Below, in pieces: positions 1 to 12,300 of a DNA stretch of 64,000 nt. The position numbers and the translations under genes were made by a program. The notes below the pieces were generated by a model. That model was given only the letters and a program-made list of their open reading frames with translations. It was not told the DNA's origin and did not search any database. Origin of the DNA: Apricaphanius iberus (lineage: Eukaryota > Chordata > Actinopteri > Cyprinodontiformes > Aphaniidae). The stretch spans positions 2,046,001-2,110,000 of the forward strand of contig JAPXFQ010002814.1 of the NCBI GenBank assembly GCA_028564705.1. Reading direction: 5' to 3'. Each line of letters opens with the position of its first letter. The first letter of the stretch is position 1.

Positions 1-3000
1 AGGATTGTACTTAATTGCATTTGTGAAATACTTCACAGCCATGCTGTAGTCTCCTGTACTGGCAAATTTGTTTCCAATAACTAAAAGAGAGAAGAAGAAA
101 AAGTTGTTTGTCAAGAAAAAAAAGAAATTAATATTGTTCAGATTGCTCAAACAAAAACAAACTTACTTGCAAGTTCTGTACTTATTTTAATATTATTTTC
201 TAAAGTGGAGCCACTGGAGACTGTAGAATCCTGCTTAAAAAAAAGGGAAAAAAATAACATCGGTAGGAATTGTACAAAATATATCTAAATGCTGCAGTTA
301 AAGTAATGATTGATTTTTCTTGTGACTCTGACTCCTCTGAGGGATCTCCTTACCTTATGCTGCGCCCCCTTCATAACCTCATTATCCTCAGATGCTTTAA
401 CAGGGACGCTTTTAGACTTCTCCTTCTCCGGACTCTTCTTTTTGTCCGATTTGGGCTTTTGCTCCAGTTTACGCTGCGCTATAAGAGCAGCTTTGGTCAC
501 AAAAGTACTCGTCATATCCAGCTCCTAAAAGGTGGTAATAACAAACATAAAAGTCACATTAATATGAAAGGAAGTAAAAAAAACCCATTGCATTCCTAAA
601 GTGAATTTAACAACATAAATGCAAGAGTGCACAGATATGCAATATGTCGCCATGATGAGGAGAGAAACTAAAAAGCTGCACCTCAAAATCGCCAGAGTCG
701 TTTTTGGAGTCTTCGTCGTCGGAGGAGGATTCCTGCCCGCTGCTGCAGTCACTGTCCGTGTCTTTAGCTGCAGCCAAATCCTTTTTCTGATCATTACCGG
801 GTTTACTCTCATCTGATTTGTCTCCGTCTTTTTCCTGCACGACAAAAGAAAGCGAGACTGAGGAGTCAAGCAGAGGGGCGATGTTTTTCAACCATCTTGT
901 GTTGATGTCCCGCGGCGCCTCACCTCATCTGTTTTTACGGGATTTTGTTTCGCTTTTTCCATTTCTTTTCTTTGCTTCCGTTTCTGTTGGGGCAGAAATA
1001 AAAATCGTAGCTCAGCGCGTCTTCACTTCTGCGTACTTCAACCCGGGCAGCCGACCACTCACCTGTTTCTTAAGCCGCTTCTTCTCTGCTTTTTCTTTGC
1101 TCTTTTTAGCTTCTTGTAATATTCTGGCTTTTCTTTCGGAATCCTAAAGCGTTTGAACGAAAACAGTCAATTCAAATCAAGTAAGAAGGAATTTTATTGG
1201 ACCATTTCCGACGCAAAGAGGAAGTACACTCACACTCGGTGGGCTGGAGTTGCCACGAACGGAAGAGTAGGAATGGTGCGGGGAGGCCCTGCTGCGGTTC
1301 TCGCTTAATCTATCGCTCTCAAAATGTCCACTAAAACTGTGTCGACGGTTGGTTAAGCTGTAATAATCATCCACGTCTAGATCTGGATCATATTCTACAC
1401 CTGTTGGGAACAAGAATGTTTCAGTTACACATTTAACACACAGAAATACTGATGAATACGAGGTAAATGCCTCGTTTTCATACATTCCCTTACCCAAAAG
1501 GCCACATGTTATTATGCTCTGCATTCGCTGGTTCCGAAATAAACCCACAACTTGTTGCTAAATGACAGGAGACAGAAGGCATTTACAATCAACAAATAAA
1601 GTCAGAAACTCCAGGAGTCACAATTTTCACCCGTTCAGCTTAAAAACCAGTTCCCAAGATTAACTGAAGCCATGCCTTAGTTTCTATCCTCCAGCTGTAG
1701 CCGATTTATGATTCTGAGATGGAGCGTTCCTTGGTTTCACTTTCCGCTATCTAGGAAAACCTAACTGAACAGATCAGCTCATTTTATTGCATGTTACACA
1801 TGAACTCTGAAGTAAGCAAACCTGGACTCCATTTTCAATTCTCGTGGGGTTTTTTTAATTCACAAAAAGACAAATATAAATCAGAGTTCCATACAGCAAA
1901 AATAAATAACTAAATAAAATAAAGCCAGGGAATATGGATTAATATTCATTATGTATTAGGAAAGTGTGTTGTAGCTACTGAGATGATGATCTAAGAAAAA
2001 ATAAAATTGTGATTTTATTTCTGACTAGAAATGTGTACCTGCCTACATCAATTGTTTTATTTTCTCCAGAATTTTAAAGTTACTTAAAATCTATTTCTAT
2101 TTATTATTGCAGTTTTCTTAATTTTTTTGTAAAAATCCTGCTAATATTTTCCTGAGTAAATGTTTTCTGTAAATAGTGTATTACTCTTTTCTACTGACAA
2201 ATACACACGTTTTTCACATTATCCTCCTTAACTGCACATTTTTCCATCAGCGTATGCTATTCTAAAACTACTTTACAGTGTTCATCATACGTTGTTAATT
2301 TGCACTTACTGTGACAGTTCTTGTTCTAATCTTTCAGTTGTTTTTTTTGGTTGCTTCTGATTAATATGCTTCTGGTACGCCACTGTGGGCCAAAAAACTC
2401 ATATTTCTATTCTATTCTAAGAACTGCCAACTTCCCTGCATCTACCATATTAGGCAGCAGTGAAACTAATCGCTTGAAAAGCTAAAGTAACAGTATACAG
2501 TTGGACAAGAAAGTATTTAGTTAGCCACCGGTTGTGCACGTTCCTCCTCTTAAAAGGACGAGGTCTGTAATTTTCATCATGGGAATACATCAACATCCGA
2601 TGATACCAAAATAAAACTCTTTGGTATGAAAAAAACCCCAACCCTACTCATTGTGTTTGGAGGAGAAAGAATGCTGAGTTGAATCCAAGGAACGCCATAG
2701 CTACTGTGAAGCATGGGGGTGGAAACATCATGCTTTGGGGCTGTTTTTCTGCAAAGGGACCAGGACAATTGATCTGTGTAAAGGAAAGAATAAAACGGGC
2801 CATGTATCGTGACATTTTCAGTAAAAACCTCAATCCGTTAGAGGACAACTGTATAGAGGCATGCGCCTAAATACCAGCAACCGTGTGTGAAAATCTTGTG
2901 AAGACTCACAGAACACGATAGACCTGTCAATGCCAACAAATGCTATTTTACTAAGTAATTATATTAACTTTTTCTTATTGGTTAAATACTTATTTTCTAC

Positions 3001-4191
3001 CATAATTTTCAAATAAATTCAGACCCTGGGATTTTCTGGATTTCTTGCTTTGTCTGTTATAGTTGATGTATACCCATGATGAAAATTACAGACGTTGCAT
3101 CTTTAAGTGGGAGAACTTGCACAACTGGTGGCTAACTAAATACTTTTTCGCCCCACTGTACCATTTTCTTTGAATGTAAAAATATCAGTATCACTCCGAC
3201 TGATTTCCAAATCATCAGAAACATTTTTCACAACTGTATAGAGTTAAAAGCAGGACCAGAAATACACTGCAACAGTAAATATTTGTCAATTTACGTCACA
3301 CATATTAATCTTTTAAGAAAACTGTATCAGATTGTTTTTTTTACAACAGCCCCTACCAGGAAGTAGCAAGTGCAAAACGGCAAGATGTTGAAAAACACTA
3401 AAAGGAATGAGCCAGCTGTGAGCTGCAGCACTGCTCAGAGAAAGCTCAACCTCCCAAACTTTTTATACCCGTATTTATCCGTTCTGGGAAATGGGTGAAA
3501 TGTAAAGCAACCACAGTACGACATCGGAGTCTATTTTTAGAGAGTGGTTTAATGAGAAAAGGGGCTGTTTAATTTGGGACTTATTTTTTACAAAAAACAG
3601 CGCTCTACAATAACTCAGTTATAAACAATGTAATCTCTCCATGATTGGAAACAAACATGTCTGTCAAGAAAGCAGTCTTGTATAGTTTTAAATTAGCTAA
3701 AATATTTACGCCTTATCATTAAAATACATAAGATGAAATAGTTTCTGCAGGTAACCAAACAAAAACCAAGATCTACGTACGGTCGAAATCTAAGAGTAAA
3801 AGAAGCAGGTGGTGCAGTTTATTTATTTTTAAAAACTTCTGAAAAATAGTTTAGATTAATCCAAGGCTAGACTTTAGGGTCAATTCAGGACAGCAGCTGC
3901 TACTTTCAAGGCCTTTGTCTATATGCAACACATTCCATTAGCTTCAACTACGAACAATAAACATTAATTAAAATAGCTTACTTACGATCATATGGATATC
4001 CGTAAACTCTGAAAGGGAAGAGGGAAAAATACATTTTAACGATTAGTTTTCCCTTTCAAAGTAGTTTATTTGCATTCAACTTCTACTCAAATCTATCCGA
4101 GTCAACCAGCATGCTAACAGCACTAGCCGCCAACTTCTAAACAAGCCCAAATTAGCAGTTTCTTACCAGGTTCATCGTTATATACCTGCAT
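1..4191 (-). CDS. ttc31: TTC31-like tetratricopeptide repeat protein, 5' nine exons (3' part off the window)
   Basis: Exons read on the minus strand: 4167-4191 (ATG), 3986-4006, 1234-1400, 1063-1143, 924-983, 682-834, 354-524, 167-230 and 1-80 (cut by the window edge). All have AG/GT borders and the phase carries through every junction. The protein starts [16 protein letters not shown], has a Ser/Arg-rich stretch, a Lys/Glu-rich helix ([20 protein letters not shown]), an acidic Ser/Asp segment ([17 protein letters not shown]), and then a TPR starting [21 protein letters not shown] charged helix of the type [11 protein letters not shown] followed by an 'ELA..G..FA..G.Y..AV..FT.A.K.NP' TPR is what I recall for TTC31. 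TPRs bind partner proteins; the cellular role of TTC31 is poorly known. Exon 2 needs the second AG of a CAGAG acceptor to keep frame. It lies downstream of mfsd8 on the same strand. Alternative: another short TPR co-chaperone-like protein. Confidence 0.72.
2498..3158 (+). mobile_element. Deleted Tc1/mariner element (non-autonomous remnant)
   Basis: Terminal inverted repeats are visible: left 2498-2537 and right about 3119-3158 share the core AAGTATTTAGTTAGCCACC and are flanked by TA on both sides, the Tc1/mariner target. Inside, 2679-2830 encodes a fragment resembling the C-terminal part of a Tc1 transposase ([20 protein letters not shown]...[10 protein letters not shown]). The rest of the transposase is gone. 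It sits in the large intron (1401-3985) of the TTC31-like gene. Confidence 0.8.
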
Positions 4192-4371
4192 GCTTAGTTT
4201 CACAGGCCGAGCGTCGACGTCTCACTCACTTATATTCATCTAAAGAACATCTAAAATTAAATAATTATTGCGCCACTTTCAGCAGCCTCCGACTTTAGCT
4301 GCGTTTGTGCCTCGGCGCGCTCTGAACTCTTCTCTACATCCGGTGGTGAGCAGTAGGAAGAACTGCTGGTA

Positions 4372-4379
4372 TGACGTCA
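4372..4379. promoter_or_regulatory. CRE-like palindrome TGACGTCA upstream of the TTC31-like gene
   Basis: A perfect TGACGTCA lies about 180 bp upstream of the first ATG (4191) of the minus-strand TPR gene, in a locally CpG-containing stretch (about 4290-4440) that looks like its promoter. CREB/ATF-family binding is inferred from the motif alone. Confidence 0.3.
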
Positions 4380-4399
4380 CTGCTTCTACTGATGGGCAT

Positions 4400-6336
4400 T
4401 CCGGCGTTCCTTCAGGATCCGGTTCTTTTTGCGCTACCTCATACAGCATTTATTACGAACATCTGTTGAGCAACTTTACCAACACATTACATTACATTAC
4501 AGTGCACATTCGCATTTAGTAAGAATAACACAAAATCACACTAGTTTGCCATTACTACAAAAAAAAAAAAAACTTTCAGTCAGAAGTCGGTTCATATCCA
4601 AAACGAGCCAGCACATCAAACTGACTCGGTCACCACTGGTTACTTTAGTTATACTTGTCACTGTTTTTTTGTTTTTTAACTCTTACTACATTACAGAGCA
4701 TTGTGTATAAAATTAGGCAAAAAGCTGTTTGATAGAACCGAGCAGTGATCAAGAAAAAACAACAATAGCCGTCTTTCAAAAAGAAAACAATAAAAAGTAA
4801 AGCAACCAGTGTTTTTAAATCATTCTACTTAAGAAAATTCTTGATTTTTCCCGTGGCAGCAATCAAGCTTAGGTATAGTGTGTGAACTAAAACTCAGCTT
4901 TTTAAAAATTACAGTTAATCACCATCAATGCATGACTTAATAAAAACCCTGCGCTCAAATAGCTCACATAGCTCAAGTCAGAGAACTCCAAAGTGCTTTA
5001 CACAAGAATGAGTCATTCACCTTTCATAAACAAACTGATGGTGGTTAGCTACAATGTAGTTGCAACTAACCTGGAGGGCAAGGGGATAAATACTTCTTAT
5101 CTATACATAGCCAGGTTGTTTTGGATAGCATTTTGCCTGATTTTGCCCTTTGTGAAATGGTCTTAAACATTTCAATGTGACATAACAGCAAAAACAGAAG
5201 AAACCTTTAGTGGAGCACTATATTTGAGAGGGGTTTCGTCGTCATGTTGTTCCACAGCAAGTTTACCGTAATTTGGATACATTTTAAAAGATGAACAAAA
5301 ACATCATTCTGCCATGTCTAAGGCCTTTTACTGGCCTTGGTTTTTTCAATGTTTCCCACTTCTTCCAGTAAAATGGTTGAGAAAACCCCCAAAGGAGGTT
5401 CAAAAATCAAAGCTCAATGTTGTTTGATTAGCTTCAACCAAATTTCTGTTGGTAAGACCCAAATAGTTCTGCCATTTCAAGAGTGTTGAATCTATCTAAA
5501 AAAACATCTCTTTGTCGTCAGTCTGCAAAACTTTTGAAAAAATAATACCCAATAAATAATGAATTAAACCTCAATATAAAATAACTTCAGGTTGCACATA
5601 TGGATTTATCTTTAAACTTGGAGGAAAATTCTATCAATATTCTAAAATCTAAATTATTGACTTTATTTGGTAGGTTTATAGTAAAAACTTGAAGATCTAA
5701 AGCAATATTTGAAACATGTCAACTTTAACACACCAAAGGTCAGCAATTTCAGAGTCAAAATAATCTTTGGATAAAATGTACAAAAAAGTATAAAGAGATA
5801 AAGTTTATAGAGTGATAATGAAGTACAGCAGAAAAGGTTAAAGTCAGATTAAAAATTTAATGCATCATTCAATCCATTCTTACTGTACACACACATACCA
5901 ACACAGAAATCACCTTCTGAATAATTTAGGAATAAGAAAACCATAGTTTTACCCATAGTTTTCAAACAACTATGGGTAGAGCTATTCAAATTATTAGGAA
6001 AAAATACCATCAAAAGTCTGGTAAAATATTACACTGGACATTCTTAATATGCACCAAGATACCAATGTCCTGCCCCCTTTAAAAAGTAGAGAACATAAAC
6101 AATTATGTTGTTTTTTAACTTTTGTCCTTTAAGATCTGAGCAAATTCATGTGCGGCTGCAGCTCCCAAAATCTCTTCGCTGTTATTATTATTATTAAACC
6201 CTGAGATGCAAACTAATAATTATCAGTCTCCATATTCAAAATGTGCAGCAGCAACAAAATTCTGTCACAGCTAAAAGCCTGGACAAAATACCAGTAGTAG
6301 TCTTATGCTCCTCTTAGTTTCCTCTGCGGGTAATCG
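4400..6336. other. Spacer between the TTC31-like gene and mfsd8
   Basis: AT-rich sequence with no supportable coding exon. It must hold the 3' UTR of mfsd8 (stop at 6337, minus strand). A minus-strand AATAAA (TTTATT at 5662-5667) is one possible polyadenylation signal, but it is distant and unproven. A short ATT microsatellite is at about 6183-6197. Confidence 0.4.
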
Positions 6337-9300
6337 TTACTCCACGATCCTTCCGTGGCGAACAGAAAAGGCGATGAGTCGATGGTAGGCTGAGATGAGG
6401 AGGACGACGCCCACTAACACCATAGCACAGATGAGGCTGAAGGCCCAGCGCGGTCCCAGGAGGGTGTAGACGTGGGAGACGAAGACGGGGCCCAGTGTTC
6501 GCGCCCCGCTCCCAGACGCGGTCAACCAGCCCATGTACACACCCTGGAGACATCAAATCACACCCGAAGCTCATTGAAGGCATCGTAATTACCGTTGCTT
6601 GTGGAAAACACTCCTAACCCACTCACCTGAGGTTTTGGTCCGAGGATTTTGGAATAAAGCGTGTAGGACATCACGTTGCAGGCTGGGTAGCCCACCCCGA
6701 TGAGGAAGTCTGAGGAGATGTACTGAGCGAGGTGTATAGCAGGGGTGTACTGACACCAGGTCTGCTCGTAAGGGCAGCCCGTGGGCTCCACCGTGCCGTT
6801 GCCTAATAACGAGCCCTCAGATATCCGACTGACCAAGGAGTTGTTTTTCAGGTCTGCGTTTTGGTAAAAGGGAGAAAAACTCAAGCTCAAACCCAGATTT
6901 GTTCCTCAAGATTTCCCCCGAACCGTTCACACGGATTACCTGCCCACTGGATTTTAGGGAAATGATTTCCCCACGGAAGCAGGATAATGAAGCCACAGAA
7001 AATAATACCGAAGCCTGCGAGCAACACAGGACGATCCCCAAACCTGGAAGAACATGAAGCAGTTTCTTCTTTATCCAAGCTTTGAAGTGCTAAACTATAT
7101 CTCAAACCTTCTTAAACATGAAGTAATTACCTTAGAGCCGCTGCTTTCACCAGAAGAAACACCAGGACGGACTGAAACCCGATGCCGACCATAATGATAC
7201 CGTTGTACAGCACAGCTTCCTTCCTTGTCCAGGCGAACATGTCCATGGAGAGAGGGGTGGCAATTCTGGACAACAATAACAACATTGACAAGTTTACTTA
7301 AACACAGCAGGTATGTGTGTGTGTGTTTACAACCTTAGCAGCGTTTTAGTGCAATACGTACGTTTCAAAGACGGCAAAGATGAACATGACGATGAAGAAC
7401 AAAACGTTGGAGGTCACAACGGCCACGTGGTCGATAGTTTCCACAGATTCATCCAGCATATCAACTGTCTCTGAAAAAGGAACAAGAAATCTTTTAAGCA
7501 TTTTTTTTTTCTTAGATTTTATGTATGTGGTTTAAAAAAAGTTTTCATGCTACGTTTAACTTTATCTGAGTGGAAATGCTACTGAGAAGAACGCTGAAGT
7601 TAAAACCACAGCATACAGGCAGTGGGGGAGACAAGGACTCTGGTTTAGATTAGCTTGAGGACAAGGTGTGGATCCGTTTTTTCTACACCACAGTCTGGGT
7701 TAGTGAGAACAGAACCTGCTCTGCAATATGGGGTGTGACTATAAAACTTGATATAAGTCAGACTGTGTCAGAAACAGACCAGGATGCTACTATGCTGAAC
7801 TGTAAACTGGCGATCTTTGTTTAAATATAGTTCAACGTCCCAATCTTTAAGTTAAACTTTAAGTTAAACTGATGGTTTCAATCAAAGTGTGACTAATCCA
7901 AAACCTTACAGCACAAGGTTGAGCCATTACAGCTGTAGGATGACCTACTTGGTAACATATGAAGATAAAAGTGACCATTAAAAATGGCCTGTATTTGTAT
8001 AGTACAATAAAAAGACACATTTGTTCTTATTTAAACATAATTCTCAAACCGAAAGTGTGCTTTCAAAGATGATTAAATAATACTGCAGCCATAAAAATTG
8101 CATCTTGAGGTTTAACACGTCTGAGAATTAATTAGCAAGAGGTTTAGAAAGTCAGATATTTCTTTATGTTTTAGAAAATATAACAATCTACAAATTTGGT
8201 AAAAGGATAATAAAAATAAATCGAATACGTTTCCATACTTGTAAGTAAGAACCCTGAATGCAACAAAGCAACTGTAAGAAATGAGCAGGTAGGTTATTTT
8301 TTCCCACTTTTTTAGATCTTGTATCTCATTCTTACAAATCTTTTTCTGTAGAGTCATTCATGCACTCGATACATTTTTGGGTGTAAGTCTAAAACAACAA
8401 AATAAACAACAAAATGAAAATAAAAAAAAGACATCAGACAATCCATACCCTCTGATGTGTAGTTGATAGATCTGATGTGCTTTCCATCTTCATCCACTGA
8501 GTGTTCTCTGATGGCAAAAGATGCAAGTAACAAACATAAGATCTTTCAGAGAAAAAAAAAAGACCACAACTTAGGTGCAAATAACCGTGAACAATAAAAC
8601 AGATGGGCTTTAAGCTTATAGTTATGAGTGTTTAAAGTTTCCTTAGCAAGTTGGACCTCAACCACACACTTCATGATTCTGGTTATTGAATATTTGCTCA
8701 CTCTTCTCTGCAGAATTAGAAGTTTATTTGAACTGGTTGGTTGTTTCCTGGCATCTATGTGATCTCATATCTAAAAAATACTTTACAAATTTTCAGCATA
8801 GCTAAGGTCAGAGCTTTCCCAAAAGCTTTATGGTAGTCTGCTTTATCAATCCCTGAACCAGATCTGATGTGGGTTTCAGATCAAAGTTCTGCTGGAACGT
8901 CCAGTTATGTCCAATTTTCACCCATCCAAACTATCGACTGAGGTAAGGTTGAAGGATTCCTGTTCCAGAGATTTGGGTTGTCCATGTGAGCAGTTATAAA
9001 CTTCAGTCGAGCTTAAATCCATTGATTTTTAACCTGACCTTCTTCCCTAAGAAACGCGCACCCAATTCTAGGCAAAGTTAAATGTGTTTCCCTGCAGACT
9101 GTGACACTGGTGCTTCAGTATTGTCCTGTTTCTTCCATTTGTGGGGAGTTTGGGCCCGACCGCTACAATTTAAGTCAACTTTGTGTTCCAAAAGGATAAG
9201 TATCCCAAACCAACACCAAACCATGTTATAAAAGCGATAAATCAGCCTAACACTGAGAATTTGGAAAGCCCTCACTGCTAATCATTGCGGTATTTTTAAC

Positions 9301-12300
9301 AGTAATTTACTACATATACAGTACTAAGCCATAAAGCATTTTTTACAGTCAGTAACTGTATTTTCTTTTGAATAATGGGAATTTTAAGTCACATGATACC
9401 TTTTCTATAGTTAGCTAAACTAGTTTTGCGAAATTACAATAAGTTAATGTAAACTGTTAGTTATTTTATAATTTTTTTACAGTAATTTATCACTATGAAG
9501 CAGTGATCTCAAGGAAATTTCAATCAAACGCAACTGGACTTGGTAATTTGTCTTGGAAGACGTTTCACCTCTTATCCAAGAGGCTTCATCAGTTCATGCT
9601 CGCCGCTGACCAGGCTGGGACTGGTCCAGTTGCGTTTGATTGAAATTTTTCTTTGAGATCACTGCTTCATAGTGATAAATTACTGTAAAAAAATTATAAA
9701 ATAACTAACAGTTTACATTAACTTATTGTAATTTCGCACTAATAATTTCACTAGTTGGGAGGTTAACGTTTGAACTGTGTGCGAGTGTTTAAAAACCCCC
9801 ATATATTTTAGCTTGGCTTTAGCATAGCTACACTAACCAAAGTTTTTTTTTCATGATTTTTTCCACACTAACTTTAGTCTAATCTTTATTAGACCGTTTC
9901 ATTTTAGTAATAATTGAGGGATTTGATCATTTTTAAGTGTACAGTTTGTAGTCACATATGTGGCACTAGCAAAACATTTTTTGTTCATACAAAAATTAAT
10001 AGAAACAATCGGTTTTAATGTGACAGAGAAATGTGTTATATTAGAACATTTTCTGTTGCAGACACACAGAGCTCACACACCTACTGCGTGACAAAAAAAT
10101 CCACACTTATCAGCCATGTCCAATTAATAATTGCAGTGTTCAATAGTGGGATTTTATAGCAAATAATTGTGCCCTATTTTTAATATTTTTAACTCACTGG
10201 CTTTATTTTAAGACAACCTAAACAAGGCAGGCATCCATCTACTCAGACATGACATTATACACCAAGACTTAATAATGCTTGGTAAGAAAGATGTATAAAT
10301 TGTTTTAAAAAAAGTGTACCTACTTAATGTGTACATAATTTTCTTACAGTAACCATATACCTTGACACCATCAAGTGGTAAATATTGAGGCAAAGGTGGC
10401 CTACATTTTGGACAAGAACCTGGGATTCAGGATCCACTTTCTGTGTCTATTGCAAGCTTCTACACTTTCAATATGGAATACCAGGAGCCAGCTTTTGGAA
10501 CGCTGCAATTCATTCAACGGTAGGCTTCTTCTTTTTTCTTTTTTAAAGGCACTGAAATCATGAAAGTCCTCAAGCTTGGGGGTCTCTGTCCTGCAGCTAT
10601 TGAATGCTGCCCTGCTGCAACACACCTGTTACAAATTAACTGCTCATTAACAGCTTTTGCTTAACTCAAAAAGCTGTTGGTAACTAATTTACTTTGACTC
10701 CGGTGTGTTGGAGCAGGTAACACCTAAAACCTTGAGGAAATTAACCCCTCAACAGCATGACTATTGTAGAGAAATAATAACCCCAATTAGCAGCATTCTT
10801 TCTTTGCAGTTGTTTAGTTTAGTTGTCGTAGGACTTGTAGTAAAACATGTTGTGTAACCTTTTTGTGCAGACGATTACAACTGGTATATAGGTCCCTAGA
10901 TGAACAGAGTCAAAGGTTACACCAGCACAAACAGGCTCTGAAACAGTGTTGCTGATGTCCTCTGCGAGTAGAACATTTATGACTGTCTTTATTTGTCGCT
11001 GGTCAGAGCAACACTCCATGCAACAGGAGCAGACCTGTGTTTATATTGTTACAACTGAAATTACAATTGGCAATCTATATCTTAATGTCAACTTAACTAT
11101 TTAATCGGCATTTCTTCTACTGATAAAAAAATAAAATATACTGTAAATGCAACTGAAAATGCAGTATTTCTTTTTTTTATACAGTGACTGCATAAAATAC
11201 TGTATATTGGAACTACAGTACTGTAACTGTAAAACATGTTTTCACAGTGTTGTCAGTAAAGTTACTGTCAATTTTACAGCAAATTTGTTACAGTGCTGAC
11301 CTCAGATATACTGAGCTTATGTTATGGATTACACTTAGGCCCTGTCCACACGTAGTCGGAGTAGCCTTAGGCCAGGTGTATGTCAGCAAACAAGACTATT
11401 TAACTTAAAAATTACATATCTACTAGGGCCATGATTCTCAGACTGTGGTACGTGTACCACTAGTGGTACGCAAGCTCTCCATAGTGGTACTTGGAAGAAA
11501 GTTCTAAATTGTTTTTGAAAATAAAATAAATTCAGAAACGTACCATTCACACACAGTGTGGCTTTGGCTGGCAACAATTACCAATAAATAATCCTTATTA
11601 GGAGTAAAAAAAACCTCATTTGTTAATTATCTATAGTTAAAAGAGTAAACCTTCTGTACTGTATGTTTAGGTTGGTCATGGTCGTGGTACCTGGAGAGCT
11701 CGACATTTTCTCCGGTGAGAAGTTTGAGAAATACTGTCCTAGGGTATAATTAGCCTTTTGCTCGTTTTAATACTTGTTATTAATTGGTTGTAGCTACTAT
11801 CACATTTATTGATTGAAATTGTGGTATTTTTTTATGATTTTAATTTACAGATTGTTTTTTTAATTATCTGTTCTTATTTCTTTAAAAGAAACACATTTTA
11901 TCTTTATCTTTTTTTGTGCTCTTGAATAGGCTTTAGAAGTTTATATAATTCCTATTGTTGCATTTGTAAACTATCCATACAAGCTGTCACAAGTGGAGCA
12001 AAGTTCCTCGATCTTTCCAACGTTCACTGGAGCAAACAGTGATGTAATCTGCATTCGTTGTTTTCACATTTTGAAATAGCAACACACACATTTGATAAAG
12101 AGGCCCGTTGTGTAACAGTGCACTGACTTGAGCACCAGCAGAACCAGCAGGATGTTGACCAGGGCGAAAGCTGCGGCCAGTAGAGCCGGTGTGGTGTACA
12201 TGGTGAGCTGCAGGGCCAGGAACTTCACCGTGACGCCGTCTTCCCCGATGAAGGACAAGCATGCCTGCAGAGCTGAAACACACAAAGACATGAACGTGTT

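Larger units (their letters stand above)
8508..12127. other. Large mfsd8 intron 6 with several repeats
   Basis: This 3.6-kb intron separates the exon ending ...VLVLLVLK from the exon [10 protein letters not shown]. It contains the 312-bp foldback at 9427-9738, a MITE-like stretch near 10560-10742, and a second MITE at about 11430-11745. I see no further exon in it. Confidence 0.6.
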
